Source of the DNA: Winogradskya consettensis
GTDB taxonomy: Bacteria > Actinomycetota > Actinomycetes > Mycobacteriales > Micromonosporaceae
DNA length: 64,000 bases
Assembly (NCBI RefSeq): GCF_018332715.1
Contig: NZ_BOQP01000016.1
Coordinates: 1 to 64,000 of the forward strand
Reading direction: 5' to 3'
In this document: piece after piece, positions 34,340 to 42,391 of the stretch
How positions within the stretch are numbered: position 1 is the stretch's first letter
How the letters are laid out: every line of letters begins with the position of its first letter
Made by a program: the position numbers and the translations under genes
Notes under the pieces: generated by a model
The model's input: only the letters and a program-made list of their open reading frames with translations
Databases searched by the model: none
Told to the model about the DNA's origin: nothing

Positions 34340-35067
34340 CCACTGTTTCCGCCGAGCGGCTGGCGGCAATCTTCGTCGAGGTGGCCGACACCCTGGTCGA
34401 CGACTTCGACCTGATCGAATTTCTGCACATGCTCACCGAGCGCGCCACCACCCTGGTCGGTGCCGCGGCCACAGGGCTCGTCCTGGCCGATGCGCACGGG
34501 CGCCTGGAGTTCATGGCCGCCTCCGACGAGAACGTCAAACTGCTGGAGCTCTTCCAGCTGCAGTACGACCAGGGCCCGTGCCTGGAGGCCTTCGCCAGCG
34601 GGCAGCCCGTGATCAACGTCGATCTCGCCGGCGCGTCCGGACGCTGGCCCCGCTTCGCCCCCCGGGCGACGGCGGCCGGGTACCAGAGCGTGCACGCCTT
34701 CCCGTTACGGGTCCGCAGCCAGGTGATCGGCGCGATGAACGTCTTCGGTGACCACCGGGGCGGCGACTTCACCGACGCGGACGTACCGCTCATGCAGGCA
34801 CTCACCGACGTCGCCGCCATCGGACTGCTCCAGGAACGTGCGATCAGCCGCGGTGAGATGCTCACCGAACAGCTGCAGTCCGCGCTGAACAGCAGAATCG
34901 CCCTCGAACAGGCCAAGGGCGCGGTCGCCCAGGCCGCCGGCATCTCCGTCGACGAAGCGTTCCTGGCGATCCGCGCCTACGCCGTCGGTCACCACCGGAA
35001 GCTGACCGATCTCTGCTACGCGATCATCACCGAGCGGGGCACGGCCGAACGGATCACCTCTGCCTGA
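34336..35067 (+). CDS. GAF-ANTAR protein 4
   Basis: A 243-residue GAF-ANTAR protein and the most canonical of the set. GAF domain: DFDLIEFLHMLTERATTLVG, then GLVLADAHGRLEFMAASDEN, QGPCLEAFASGQPVINVDLA and HAFPLRVRSQVIGAMNVFGD. ANTAR domain: RIALEQAKGAVAQAAGISVD, then EAFLAIRAYAVGHHRKLTDL, with the full E-Q-A-K-G and R-A-Y-A signature. ATG 34336 overlaps the previous stop. It ends the four-gene run and is followed by a peptidase gene after about 50-115 bp. Confidence 0.92.
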   Translation: MTTVSAERLAAIFVEVADTLVDDFDLIEFLHMLTERATTLVGAAATGLVLADAHGRLEFMAASDENVKLLELFQLQYDQGPCLEAFASGQPVINVDLAGASGRWPRFAPRATAAGYQSVHAFPLRVRSQVIGAMNVFGDHRGGDFTDADVPLMQALTDVAAIGLLQERAISRGEMLTEQLQSALNSRIALEQAKGAVAQAAGISVDEAFLAIRAYAVGHHRKLTDLCYAIITERGTAERITSA

Positions 35068-35183
35068 CCCGTTCGCAGGATCGAGCGCAACCGTTCCGCT
35101 ACGGCATCGGGCCAGGGATGCACCTGGGGCTCGCGAGAGTCTCTGGGGTGACGACACAACACCGAACCCGAGCCCATCAGCAG

Positions 35184-36227
35184 ATGTACGCCCGAGCGCG
35201 CCGTTGTTTCGCCGTCGCGGCCCTCGCCGTGACCGTGACGGTTGCCGGCACACCGACCATCGCCTCCGCGGCTGTCCCGAGCTCGGCGCGCAAGTGGACC
35301 GCACTGATGCGCCAGAGCCTGACGGGCAGCCCCGAGTACATCGCGCTCCGCAGGACCCTGGCCACCCAGCGGGCGACCCTGGTGAACCAGGCCGCCGGGG
35401 TCACCACGGCCCGGCTCGCGCACGACACCGCGCAGACCGGGCTGACGGCGGCGGTCACCGCCGACGGCACCTCGCGTACCCGGCTCGCGATCTCGATCGA
35501 GGCCCTGACCAGCGCCAAGAACACCCGCACGGTCGTGCTGCAGCAGCGGCCCCGCAAGGAGGCCGCCGTGACCCGCGCGCAGGCCGCAGTGACCGCCGCC
35601 GCGAAGACCGTGACGGCCGACCGGGCCGTGGCGCGTCAGTCCGCCGCGCTGCTGCGGACGGCGCTGGGCACCGCGCTGGCCACGACCGGTGACCTGGACA
35701 CCGCGACCACCGCGTGGCAGACCACCTCCGACCGGCTCCGGGTGAACCAGCAGAAGCTCGTCGCCCTGGACACGTCCGCCGAGACGCGCGCGCAGGCCGC
35801 CGCGATCAGCGGGACCGTCGTCAACGAGATCCGCACCGGGTTCGCCACCACCGACACCACCACCGTGTACGGCATCACCGTGCACAAGAGCGTCGCGTTC
35901 GCGTTCAAGCGGATGCTCGACGACGCGAAGAGCGACGGCGTCGTGCTGTCCGGCGGCGGGTTCCGCACCCGGCAGCGCCAGATCGAGCTCCGGAAGATCA
36001 ACGGCTGCCCCGACATCTACACCGCGCCGCCGTCGTCGTGCCGGGTGCCGACGGCGATCCCCGGCCGGTCGCTGCACGAGATCGGCCTGGCCGTCGACAT
36101 GACGTCCGGCGGCAGCACCCTCACCTCGGGCAGCGCGGGCTTCAAGTGGCTCTCCGCGCACGCCGACGAGTACGGCTACGAGAACCTGCCGTCCGAGCCG
36201 TGGCACTGGTCGATCACGGGCAGCTGA
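35184..36227 (+). CDS. Secreted VanY-type D,D-carboxypeptidase (peptidase M15)
   Basis: A secreted wall peptidase of about 347 residues. The signal peptide is MYARARRCFAVAALAVTVTV followed by AGTPTIASA. A long Ala/Thr-rich helical region (residues about 40-210, coiled-coil-like) precedes the M15 VanY domain: KRMLDDAKSDGVVLSGGGFR, the zinc motif SLHEIGLAVDM and the third ligand with active-site residues in EPWHWSITGS. It should trim D-alanyl-D-alanine or similar wall peptides. Start uncertain: ATG 35184 gives a standard signal peptide, while in-frame GTG 35151 and ATG 35118 give longer forms. Confidence 0.87.
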   Translation: MYARARRCFAVAALAVTVTVAGTPTIASAAVPSSARKWTALMRQSLTGSPEYIALRRTLATQRATLVNQAAGVTTARLAHDTAQTGLTAAVTADGTSRTRLAISIEALTSAKNTRTVVLQQRPRKEAAVTRAQAAVTAAAKTVTADRAVARQSAALLRTALGTALATTGDLDTATTAWQTTSDRLRVNQQKLVALDTSAETRAQAAAISGTVVNEIRTGFATTDTTTVYGITVHKSVAFAFKRMLDDAKSDGVVLSGGGFRTRQRQIELRKINGCPDIYTAPPSSCRVPTAIPGRSLHEIGLAVDMTSGGSTLTSGSAGFKWLSAHADEYGYENLPSEPWHWSITGS

Positions 36228-36236
36228 AACTGAGTT

Positions 36237-37511
36237 CTATCCACCGGCGAGCCTGAAGAGCTCCGCGTGCACCTGTTTCCGGGGCACGCGGAGCTCGTTC
36301 AGTGTTCGCAGCACGGCGTCGGTCATCGCAGCCGGCCCACAGATGAAGACGTCGCGGTCGGTGACGTCGGGGACCAGCGTGACGAGGTTCCGCGCGGTGA
36401 ACGGGTTGTTGTCCGGCCCGGTCCGGCCGGTCAGCAGGTGCAGGCGATCTCCCGCGAGGTCGCGCAGTTCGTCGCCGAGGACCGCGTCCGCGGCGTCCCG
36501 CACGCGGTAGAGCACGACGGTGTCACCCAGGTCCGGGTCTTCGAGGAGGGCCCGGATCGGGGTGACGCCGATGCCACCGGCGATCAGCAGCGACTTCTCC
36601 CGGACCCGCCGTGCCGTGGTCATCGCGCCGTACGGTCCCTCGACCAGCACGCGGGTGCCGACCGGCAGGTCCCGCAGCCCCGAACTGGTGGTCCCGATGC
36701 CCTTCGCGGTCAGCCGCAGCGAGGTGCCGTCCGGCGCGGCCGACAGCGAGAACGGGTTGACCTGCCACCACGGGTTGTGACCGGGGAACCGCCACAGGAA
36801 GAACTGCCCCGCGCGGGCGTTCAACCGGTCAAGGTCACGACCGCTGACGTGTACGGAGACAGCGTCCCCCGCCTCCGGAACAACGGCGCTGACCCGCAAC
36901 CGGTGCCGGGCGTTACGGAGCAGCGGGACGATCAACCGCCCGGTGAGCAGCGCACCGATCGCGAGCGCCCACAACCCCCACCAGTAGACCTGCGCCACGG
37001 CGTTGACCTTGAACGCGGTGCCCTCGTACACCTGGTGGATCACGGCGAGCACGATCACGGCGTACACCAGGAAATGAATGGCATGCCACACCTCGTAGGG
37101 CAGCCGCTTGCGCGCGGTGCGCACCGAAAGCGCCACCACCACGACGATCAGCCCGACCGCGATCATCCCGAGCAGCACCGGCGTCTGCTTCGAGAAGTTC
37201 ACCGTCTCGCGCAGCACCGGGATCCTGTCGTAGCGGGCGAACCCCAGCAGCACGAACGCCGGGTGCAGCAGCGCGAGCCAGAAGATCGACAGCCCGGTCC
37301 ACCGGTGCCACGCGGTGAGCCGGTCCATCCCGAACCTGCGGTCCAGCACCGGCAGCCGCGCGATCAGCAGCAACTGCACGACCAGCATGAACGCGAGGTA
37401 GAGACCGAGCAGTCGCCCGATCGCCCCGAACGTGTTGTGCGCGGGCGAGTCCACCGCGAAGTACATCGCATGCACGACGACGGCATTGGCCACCAGAAAA
37501 GCCCAGATCAC
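36237..37511 (-). CDS. Ferric reductase-like transmembrane flavoprotein
   Basis: A 424-residue membrane oxidoreductase. Six N-terminal helices (residues about 1-200) carry heme-ligand-type histidines in LTAWHRWTGLSIFWLALLHP and EVWHAIHFLVYAVIVLAVIH. A cytosolic FAD-binding domain (GQFFLWRFPG, NPFSLSAAP) and an NAD(P)-binding domain (LIAGGIGVTPIRALLEDP, CGPAAMTDAVLRTL) follow. This is the FRE/NOX architecture, passing electrons from NAD(P)H through FAD and heme across the membrane, probably to iron, oxygen or copper. GTG start. It converges on the VanY-type gene with 9 bp between. Confidence 0.9.
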   Translation of the reverse strand: MIWAFLVANAVVVHAMYFAVDSPAHNTFGAIGRLLGLYLAFMLVVQLLLIARLPVLDRRFGMDRLTAWHRWTGLSIFWLALLHPAFVLLGFARYDRIPVLRETVNFSKQTPVLLGMIAVGLIVVVVALSVRTARKRLPYEVWHAIHFLVYAVIVLAVIHQVYEGTAFKVNAVAQVYWWGLWALAIGALLTGRLIVPLLRNARHRLRVSAVVPEAGDAVSVHVSGRDLDRLNARAGQFFLWRFPGHNPWWQVNPFSLSAAPDGTSLRLTAKGIGTTSSGLRDLPVGTRVLVEGPYGAMTTARRVREKSLLIAGGIGVTPIRALLEDPDLGDTVVLYRVRDAADAVLGDELRDLAGDRLHLLTGRTGPDNNPFTARNLVTLVPDVTDRDVFICGPAAMTDAVLRTLNELRVPRKQVHAELFRLAGG

Positions 37512-37558
37512 CCCGCCGACGCTAGAGCAAATTCAGCACGGCGCCATAGTGCCGGCGG

Positions 37559-37870
37559 TCAATTCGTGGCCATGCGGATCAGTGCGTTGCCGCCGAGCAG
37601 CAGGACATCCGCGCCGGCGACCAGGGCCATGCTCAGGTGCAGCCGCCGGGAGATCTCCTCCGGGTCGGTGCCGGTCAGGCCGCGAATCAGCTGGACCAGC
37701 GCGGCGACCACGAGCGGGATGCCACCGATGAGCAGGTAGCCGACCGATCCCGGGGTGTTGCCCCGGGCGACCAGCAGCGCCACCATCGCCGCGGGAACCA
37801 CCCCGAACAGGACCACGGTGAGCCCGGCATACCAGCGCAGCGATCGGGTCGCGTCCGTCAGCTTCTCCAC
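37559..37870 (-). CDS. Small three-helix membrane protein
   Basis: A 103-residue protein with three hydrophobic helices (WYAGLTVVLFGVVPAAMVAL, then VGYLLIGGIPLVVAALVQLI and MALVAGADVLLLGGNALIRM) separated by short charged loops. No family recognised. It lies 47 bp upstream of the ferric reductase-like gene on the same strand and could be cotranscribed. Function unknown. Confidence 0.7.
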   Translation of the reverse strand: MEKLTDATRSLRWYAGLTVVLFGVVPAAMVALLVARGNTPGSVGYLLIGGIPLVVAALVQLIRGLTGTDPEEISRRLHLSMALVAGADVLLLGGNALIRMATN

Positions 37871-37887
37871 TGGCCGATGCTATCCGC

Positions 37888-38570
37888 TCACCGGCTGACC
37901 TTTTCGAGGGCCACGGGGGCGGGCGTCCTCCACGTCGCGGCGACCACGATCGTCGCCGCCGCGAGGATGCCCGCCAGGATGCGGTAGCCGATCGCCAGCC
38001 CGGCGGTGAAGTCCGCCGCGGAGCGGAGCGCGTGGTGCGAGTTCAGCACCGTGCCGATCACCGCCACCCCGAGCGCCGCGCCGAGCTCGCGGGCGGCGGA
38101 GTTGAGCCCCGAGCCGAGGCCCGCACCGGTCGCGGGCAGCCCGGCCAGGATGCCGCCCGTCAGCGCGGGCGCGCACGCACCCATCACACCCATCCCGACC
38201 GCGAGCGGCGCGATGGCGAAACCGGTGAGCAGCGTCGAGTATCCCTTGACGTCCTGCAGGTACTGCGCGTTGACGAAGAGCCCGAACAGGGCCAGGAACG
38301 CGGCACCGACGCCGAGGGTGCCCGCGCGCACGGTTGCCACCCGGAAGACCCGGGGGTCGAGCAGGGGACGTTCGGCCCTGAGCGCGTACGCGATGAAGAC
38401 CGCGACCAACCCCAGACCCAGGCCGAACCCGCCGAGTACGCCCGGAGCGCCCCACCCCCGCGAAGGTCCCTCGATAATGCCGTGGAGCAGGGCGAACAGC
38501 CCGCCGGTGAGCAGTACCGTGCCGATCGGGTCGAGGGCCGCCTTGGGCCAGCGCGGCCGCCGCCCCGGCC
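37888..38570 (-). pseudogene. C-terminal half of an MFS multidrug exporter, 5' end deleted
   Basis: The frame reads an uninterrupted MFS sequence from LDPIGTVLLTGGLFALLHGI through LLDPRVFRVATVRAGTLGVG and YLQDVKGYSTLLTGFAIAPL to the stop. This is the C-terminal half of a 14-helix (EmrB/QacA type) drug exporter. Toward the 5' side the similarity stops near 38570; the frame then runs on through sequence that, on the other strand, codes for a LysR effector domain. About 230 of an expected 470-500 residues remain, without a proper start. It is probably non-functional. Confidence 0.8.
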
Positions 38571-39273
38571 AGAGGTCCACGCCCTCGTCGAACGGGCGCA
38601 AGCGGTATTCACCCCGCCCGGCCCGCCGGACCTGTCCCGCATCGAGCGCACGTTCGCGATCCTGGCCGAGGACGTCGCGATCTCCTTCGGCCCGGAGCTG
38701 CTCACCCGGTTGCAGACCGACGCCCCGAACGTCGCGCTGCGCTTCCTCGGCGAAGCCCCGTCGCTCGACCGCATGCTCCGCGACGGCGACGCCGACCTGG
38801 ACATCGGCGTGATCCACGCCCCGCCGCCGGAGATCCGGGTCGAACCGCTGTTCACCGATCGGATGGCGGTCGTGGTGCGAGCCGGGCACCCGCTGACCCT
38901 CGGCCGTCTCACCAGCGAACGCCTCGCCGCCGCCGCGCACGTGAGCGCCTCGCGCCGCGGCCGGCTCTCCGGCCCGATCGACGCGGCCCTCGCCGAGCAC
39001 GGTCTGCGCCGGCAGGTGGCGATGGCCGTTCCGACGTACGCCGCCGCGGTCCTGGTCTGCGCCCGCACGGACCTGGTGGGGCTCCTGCCCGCCCGGGTCG
39101 GCCGGCACACCCGCGACACGCTGGGTCTGGTCGCCCTCGACCCGCCGATGGACCTGCCCCCACTGGAGATCTCCCAGGCCTGGCACCAGCGCTACGACGC
39201 CGACGGCGCCCACAACTGGCTGCGCGCCTGCGTCCGCGAGGTCGCCGGCATCCTCAGCGAGGAGGATCGCTAG
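38565..39273 (+). pseudogene. LysR-family regulator lacking its DNA-binding domain
   Basis: From ALVERAQAVFTPPGPPDLSR onward the frame codes for a LysR effector-binding domain: RTFAILAEDVAISFGPELLT, then DGDADLDIGVIHAPPPEIRV and PTYAAAVLVCARTDLVGLLP. No HTH precedes it; upstream in frame is antisense sequence of the MFS remnant. A complete LysR is about 300 residues and only the last 235 remain. It meets the MFS remnant head-to-head at the same point, so one deletion removed both 5' halves and the shared promoter. Its stop overlaps the converging NTF2 gene by 4 bp. Confidence 0.8.
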
Positions 39274-39662
39274 GAGCCGGTCGCCTCGCGCTGGATCCGG
39301 GGGAATTCCGCTGCCATGGCGGCCGACAGGGCCTGCGCGGCGGACAGGGGGCGGACCATGACCGTCAGCTCGTCGATCAGGCCGTCGGCGTCGAGGTGCA
39401 GGAAGTCGCAGCCCTCGACGCGTACGTCGCCGACTCTGGTCTCGAAGACCAGGGCGTGGTCGCGGCCGTCGCCGCCGCTCAGCTCGCGCACGTAGCGGAA
39501 GTCCTCGAAGACCCGCAGCACGCCGCGCAGGATCGCGGCCGTGAGGGCCCTGCCCTGGTACGGCTTGAACGCCACGGGGCTCCGGAACACCACGTCGTCC
39601 GCGAGCGCTGCCTCGATGGCCTCGGCGTCGCGCGCTTCGACGGCCTTCCTGAATGCGGTCAT
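39270..39662 (-). CDS. SnoaL-like NTF2-fold protein
   Basis: A 130-residue protein of the SnoaL/NTF2-like fold: FRKAVEARDAEAIEAALADD followed by VVFRSPV at the N-terminus, then YQGRALTAAILRGVLRVFED and LDADGLIDELTVMVRPLSA, the usual end. It is a single domain, soluble and of normal length. The reaction is unknown; members include isomerases, hydrolases and ligand binders. Start ATG 39662. Confidence 0.82.
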   Translation of the reverse strand: MTAFRKAVEARDAEAIEAALADDVVFRSPVAFKPYQGRALTAAILRGVLRVFEDFRYVRELSGGDGRDHALVFETRVGDVRVEGCDFLHLDADGLIDELTVMVRPLSAAQALSAAMAAEFPRIQREATGS

Positions 39663-39771
39663 GCAGCCAGATTAATGCCCCGACGGCGATGGCGCGCCCG
39701 GACAAAACCGTGATCGGGAGTCGTGGGTCACGCCCGGGAACTCACCGCGTCGCGTCACCGACTGTGCTGAG

Positions 39772-41775
39772 GTGCGTGATGCGGTGAGGACGTCGTCCGT
39801 GGTGGCGGCGGCAACGGGTACGACCGTGGTGGCCCTCGTGGCGGCCCTGCTGTTCGGCGGGGCCGTCGACGACAGCGTGCTGCCCGGCATCCCGAGCCCC
39901 GGCGCCGTCACCGAGTGGACACTCCCGGCGCTCACCGCCCTGGCGAACGTCCTCGGTGTGCTGACCGTCGGCCTGACCGTGACCGCGGCGTTCCTGCTGC
40001 CCGGCGACGGTGGCAGCGTCGCGGCGCACGGCTGGCGGCTGCTGCGCCGCACCACCTGGCTCGCCCTCGGCTGGGCCCTGACCTGCGCCGCCCTGGTCAT
40101 CTTCACGGTGTCCGACATCCTGGGCGTGCCGCCGGGGCAGCTCAGCCGCCAGTCCGTGCTCAGCTTCGCGTTCTCGATCTCGCAGGGGCAGGCACTGCTG
40201 ACCCAGATCGGGCTGGCGATGGCCGTGGTGATCCTGTCGCGCTCCGGGGTGTCACGGGGGACGGCCGCCCTCACCGCCGGCCTCGCGCTGGTCGCGCTGC
40301 TGCCACCGGCGCTGACCGGCCACTCGGCCGGCGCGGGAGATCATCAACTCGCGGTGACCAGCCTGGCCCTGCACGTCGCCGCGGCGTCACTCTGGGTGGG
40401 TGGTCTGGCAGGACTGCTGACCGTACGCCGTCATCGCCGGTTCTCGGACACCGCTGAGCGCTACAGCCGGTTGGCGCTGGCATGTTTCGGGGCGACGGCG
40501 ATCAGCGGCACCGCGAACGCTATCGTGCGACTGGGTCACTGGGATGCCCTGTGGACCTCCCGCTACGGCGTCCTCGTGCTGCTCAAGGTCCTGGCGCTCG
40601 CGCTGGCCGGGGTGATCGGCGCAGTCCATCGTTCCCGCACCCTGCCGGCCCTGCGCGCGGGCGCACCGTGGGCGTTCCTGCGGCTCGCGGCGGGGGAGCT
40701 CGCGGTGCTCGGTGCCGCGATCGGGCTCGCCGTCGCCCTGTCCCGCAGCCCCACCCCCGTCGTGGAACCCGATCAGCCGGACCCGCTCGTGGAGTTGCTC
40801 GGCTTCGACCAGCCCGGCCCGCTCACCGCGGCCCGGCTCCTCGGCGGCTTCCTGCCCGACATGTTCTTCCTGACCGTCGTCGCCGTGGGCATCGCCGCCT
40901 ACCTGGCCGGGGTGCGGCGCCTGCACCGGGCCGGTCACGCCTGGCCCGCGAGCCGGACGGCGTCCTGGGTCGGCGGCCTGCTGCTCCTCGGCGCGATCAC
41001 CTGCCTGGGCGTCGCGAAGTACGCGTACGTGCTGTTCAGCGTCCACATGGTGCAGCACATGGTCCTGTCGATGGTCGTGCCGCTGCTGCTCGTCGGGGGC
41101 GCCCCGGTGACCCTGGCCCTGCGCGCGCTGAAGCGGCCGTCCGATCCGCAGGTCCGCGGTGCCCGCGAGTGGCTGCTGCTGGCCCTGCACAGCCGCGTCT
41201 TCCGCCTGCTCAGCCATCCGCTCGTCGCCCTCGGCATCTACGTCGTCAGCCTGTACGGGCTCTACATGGGCGACCTGCTCGGCACGCTGATGCGCTACCA
41301 CCTCGGGCACCTGGCGATGCTGGTCCACTTCGTGCTCGCCGGGTACCTGCTGTTCTGGGTGCTGATCGGCATCGACCCGGGTCGCCACCGCGTCCACCCT
41401 GCGCTGCTCACGGTCGTGCACTTCCTCGCCATGGTCGCGCACGCGTTCTTCGGTTTCGTGCTCCTGCAAGCCACGACCGTGATCGCCGCGGACTGGTACA
41501 CCGCCGTACACCCCGCGTGGGCCTCGTCGCTGCTCACCGACCAGCACCTCGGCGCCGGTCTTGCCTGGGCGTTCGGCGAGCTGCCCGCCGTGGCCGTCAT
41601 GCTGCTGCTGGTCCGGCAGTGGATCCGCTCCGACGAACGCGAGCAGGCCCGCCTCGACCGGGCCGCCGACCGCGCCGACGCCAGTGGCGAGGAGGACGAC
41701 CTCGCCCGCTACAACGCGTTCCTGGCCCGGGCGTCTGAAGAAACCGGGAACTTCTCGCGAGGGGTTCGCGACTAA
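39772..41775 (+). CDS. CopD-CtaG fusion membrane protein
   Basis: A 667-residue membrane protein with two modules. The N-terminal half (residues about 1-320) is CopD-like, ending in a CopD domain with HSAGAGDHQLAVTSLALHVA and ASLWVGGLAGLL. The C-terminal half (about 345-625) is of the caa3 CtaG type with YVLFSVHMVQHMVLSMVVPL and YHLGHLAMLVHFVLAGYLLF. Conserved His and Met residues fit copper passage. CtaG-type proteins assist copper insertion into cytochrome oxidase, and CopD moves copper across the membrane. It heads a four-gene copper operon with a chaperone, a DyP peroxidase and CopC. Confidence 0.92.
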   Translation: MRDAVRTSSVVAAATGTTVVALVAALLFGGAVDDSVLPGIPSPGAVTEWTLPALTALANVLGVLTVGLTVTAAFLLPGDGGSVAAHGWRLLRRTTWLALGWALTCAALVIFTVSDILGVPPGQLSRQSVLSFAFSISQGQALLTQIGLAMAVVILSRSGVSRGTAALTAGLALVALLPPALTGHSAGAGDHQLAVTSLALHVAAASLWVGGLAGLLTVRRHRRFSDTAERYSRLALACFGATAISGTANAIVRLGHWDALWTSRYGVLVLLKVLALALAGVIGAVHRSRTLPALRAGAPWAFLRLAAGELAVLGAAIGLAVALSRSPTPVVEPDQPDPLVELLGFDQPGPLTAARLLGGFLPDMFFLTVVAVGIAAYLAGVRRLHRAGHAWPASRTASWVGGLLLLGAITCLGVAKYAYVLFSVHMVQHMVLSMVVPLLLVGGAPVTLALRALKRPSDPQVRGAREWLLLALHSRVFRLLSHPLVALGIYVVSLYGLYMGDLLGTLMRYHLGHLAMLVHFVLAGYLLFWVLIGIDPGRHRVHPALLTVVHFLAMVAHAFFGFVLLQATTVIAADWYTAVHPAWASSLLTDQHLGAGLAWAFGELPAVAVMLLLVRQWIRSDEREQARLDRAADRADASGEEDDLARYNAFLARASEETGNFSRGVRD

Positions 41776-41820
41776 CTATGCGAAACCCCTTCAACGAACG
41801 GATATCATGCGAAACCCCTC
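41755..41820 (+). repeat. 13-bp direct repeat and hairpin at the chaperone start
   Basis: ATGCGAAACCCCT occurs at 41779-41791 and again at 41807-41819, where it forms the first codons of the copper chaperone gene. The first copy also pairs with AGGGGTTCGC just upstream (41759-41768) to form an imperfect stem. This may attenuate read-through from the CopD-CtaG gene or be a recent small duplication. Confidence 0.55.
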
Positions 41821-42391
41821 GATTCGTCGCCGTACGCTGTCCGTGACCGTGCTGACCGGCGTCCTCGCCACCCTGGGCCTCGCGGGCTGCGGCAGCGACT
41901 CCTCCTCCACGGCGTCCCCCGCCCCGGGCCCGTCCACAGTGGCGGCGACGCTGACCGTGAAGGACCCGTGGGTCAAGGCCGCCACCGCCGGCACGATGAC
42001 CGCGGCGTTCGGCGTCCTGGTCAACGACACCGGTGCCGACGTCACCATCACGAGCGCGGAGTCGCCGGCGTCGCCGATGGAGCTGCACGAGATGACCATG
42101 AAGGACGGCAAGATGGTCATGCAGCCCAAGCAGGGCGGCTTCGTCATCAAGGCCCGGAGCACCCACGAGCTCAGCCCCGGCGGCGACCACCTGATGCTGA
42201 TGAAACCCGCCACGGCGATCGAGGCCGGCGACGAGGTCTCGTTCACCCTGAAGCTCGCCGACGGCTCGACGGTCCCGTTCACCGCGATCGCCAAGCCCTT
42301 CGCCGGAGCCGGCGAGAGCTACGACCCGGGAATGGCCATGCCCGGGTCCGCCCCCGCTTCCGCCATGCCGATGGGGAGCACTGCCCCGTGA
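41807..42391 (+). CDS. PCu(A)C-type copper chaperone lipoprotein
   Basis: A 194-residue extracytoplasmic copper chaperone. The signal peptide ends in the lipobox LGLAGCGSD, so it is membrane-anchored. The copper site follows the family pattern H-x(n)-M...H-x-M: MELHEMTMKDGKMVMQPKQG and, further on, GGDHLMLM. The Met-rich tail (MAMPGSAPASAMPMG) adds further possible ligands. It delivers Cu(I) to oxidase or oxidase-maturation partners. ATG 41807; its stop overlaps the peroxidase GTG by 4 bp. Confidence 0.93.
   Translation: MRNPSIRRRTLSVTVLTGVLATLGLAGCGSDSSSTASPAPGPSTVAATLTVKDPWVKAATAGTMTAAFGVLVNDTGADVTITSAESPASPMELHEMTMKDGKMVMQPKQGGFVIKARSTHELSPGGDHLMLMKPATAIEAGDEVSFTLKLADGSTVPFTAIAKPFAGAGESYDPGMAMPGSAPASAMPMGSTAP

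Noticed and set aside
38032..39273. A 413-codon frame read as an intact LysR regulator
   Set aside because: The first part is antisense to the MFS remnant and has no HTH; only the effector domain is real.
37888..39705. A 605-codon frame read as one MFS protein
   Set aside because: Only the last 230 codons are MFS; the rest is antisense to the LysR remnant and the NTF2 gene. It is annotated as a truncated MFS pseudogene.
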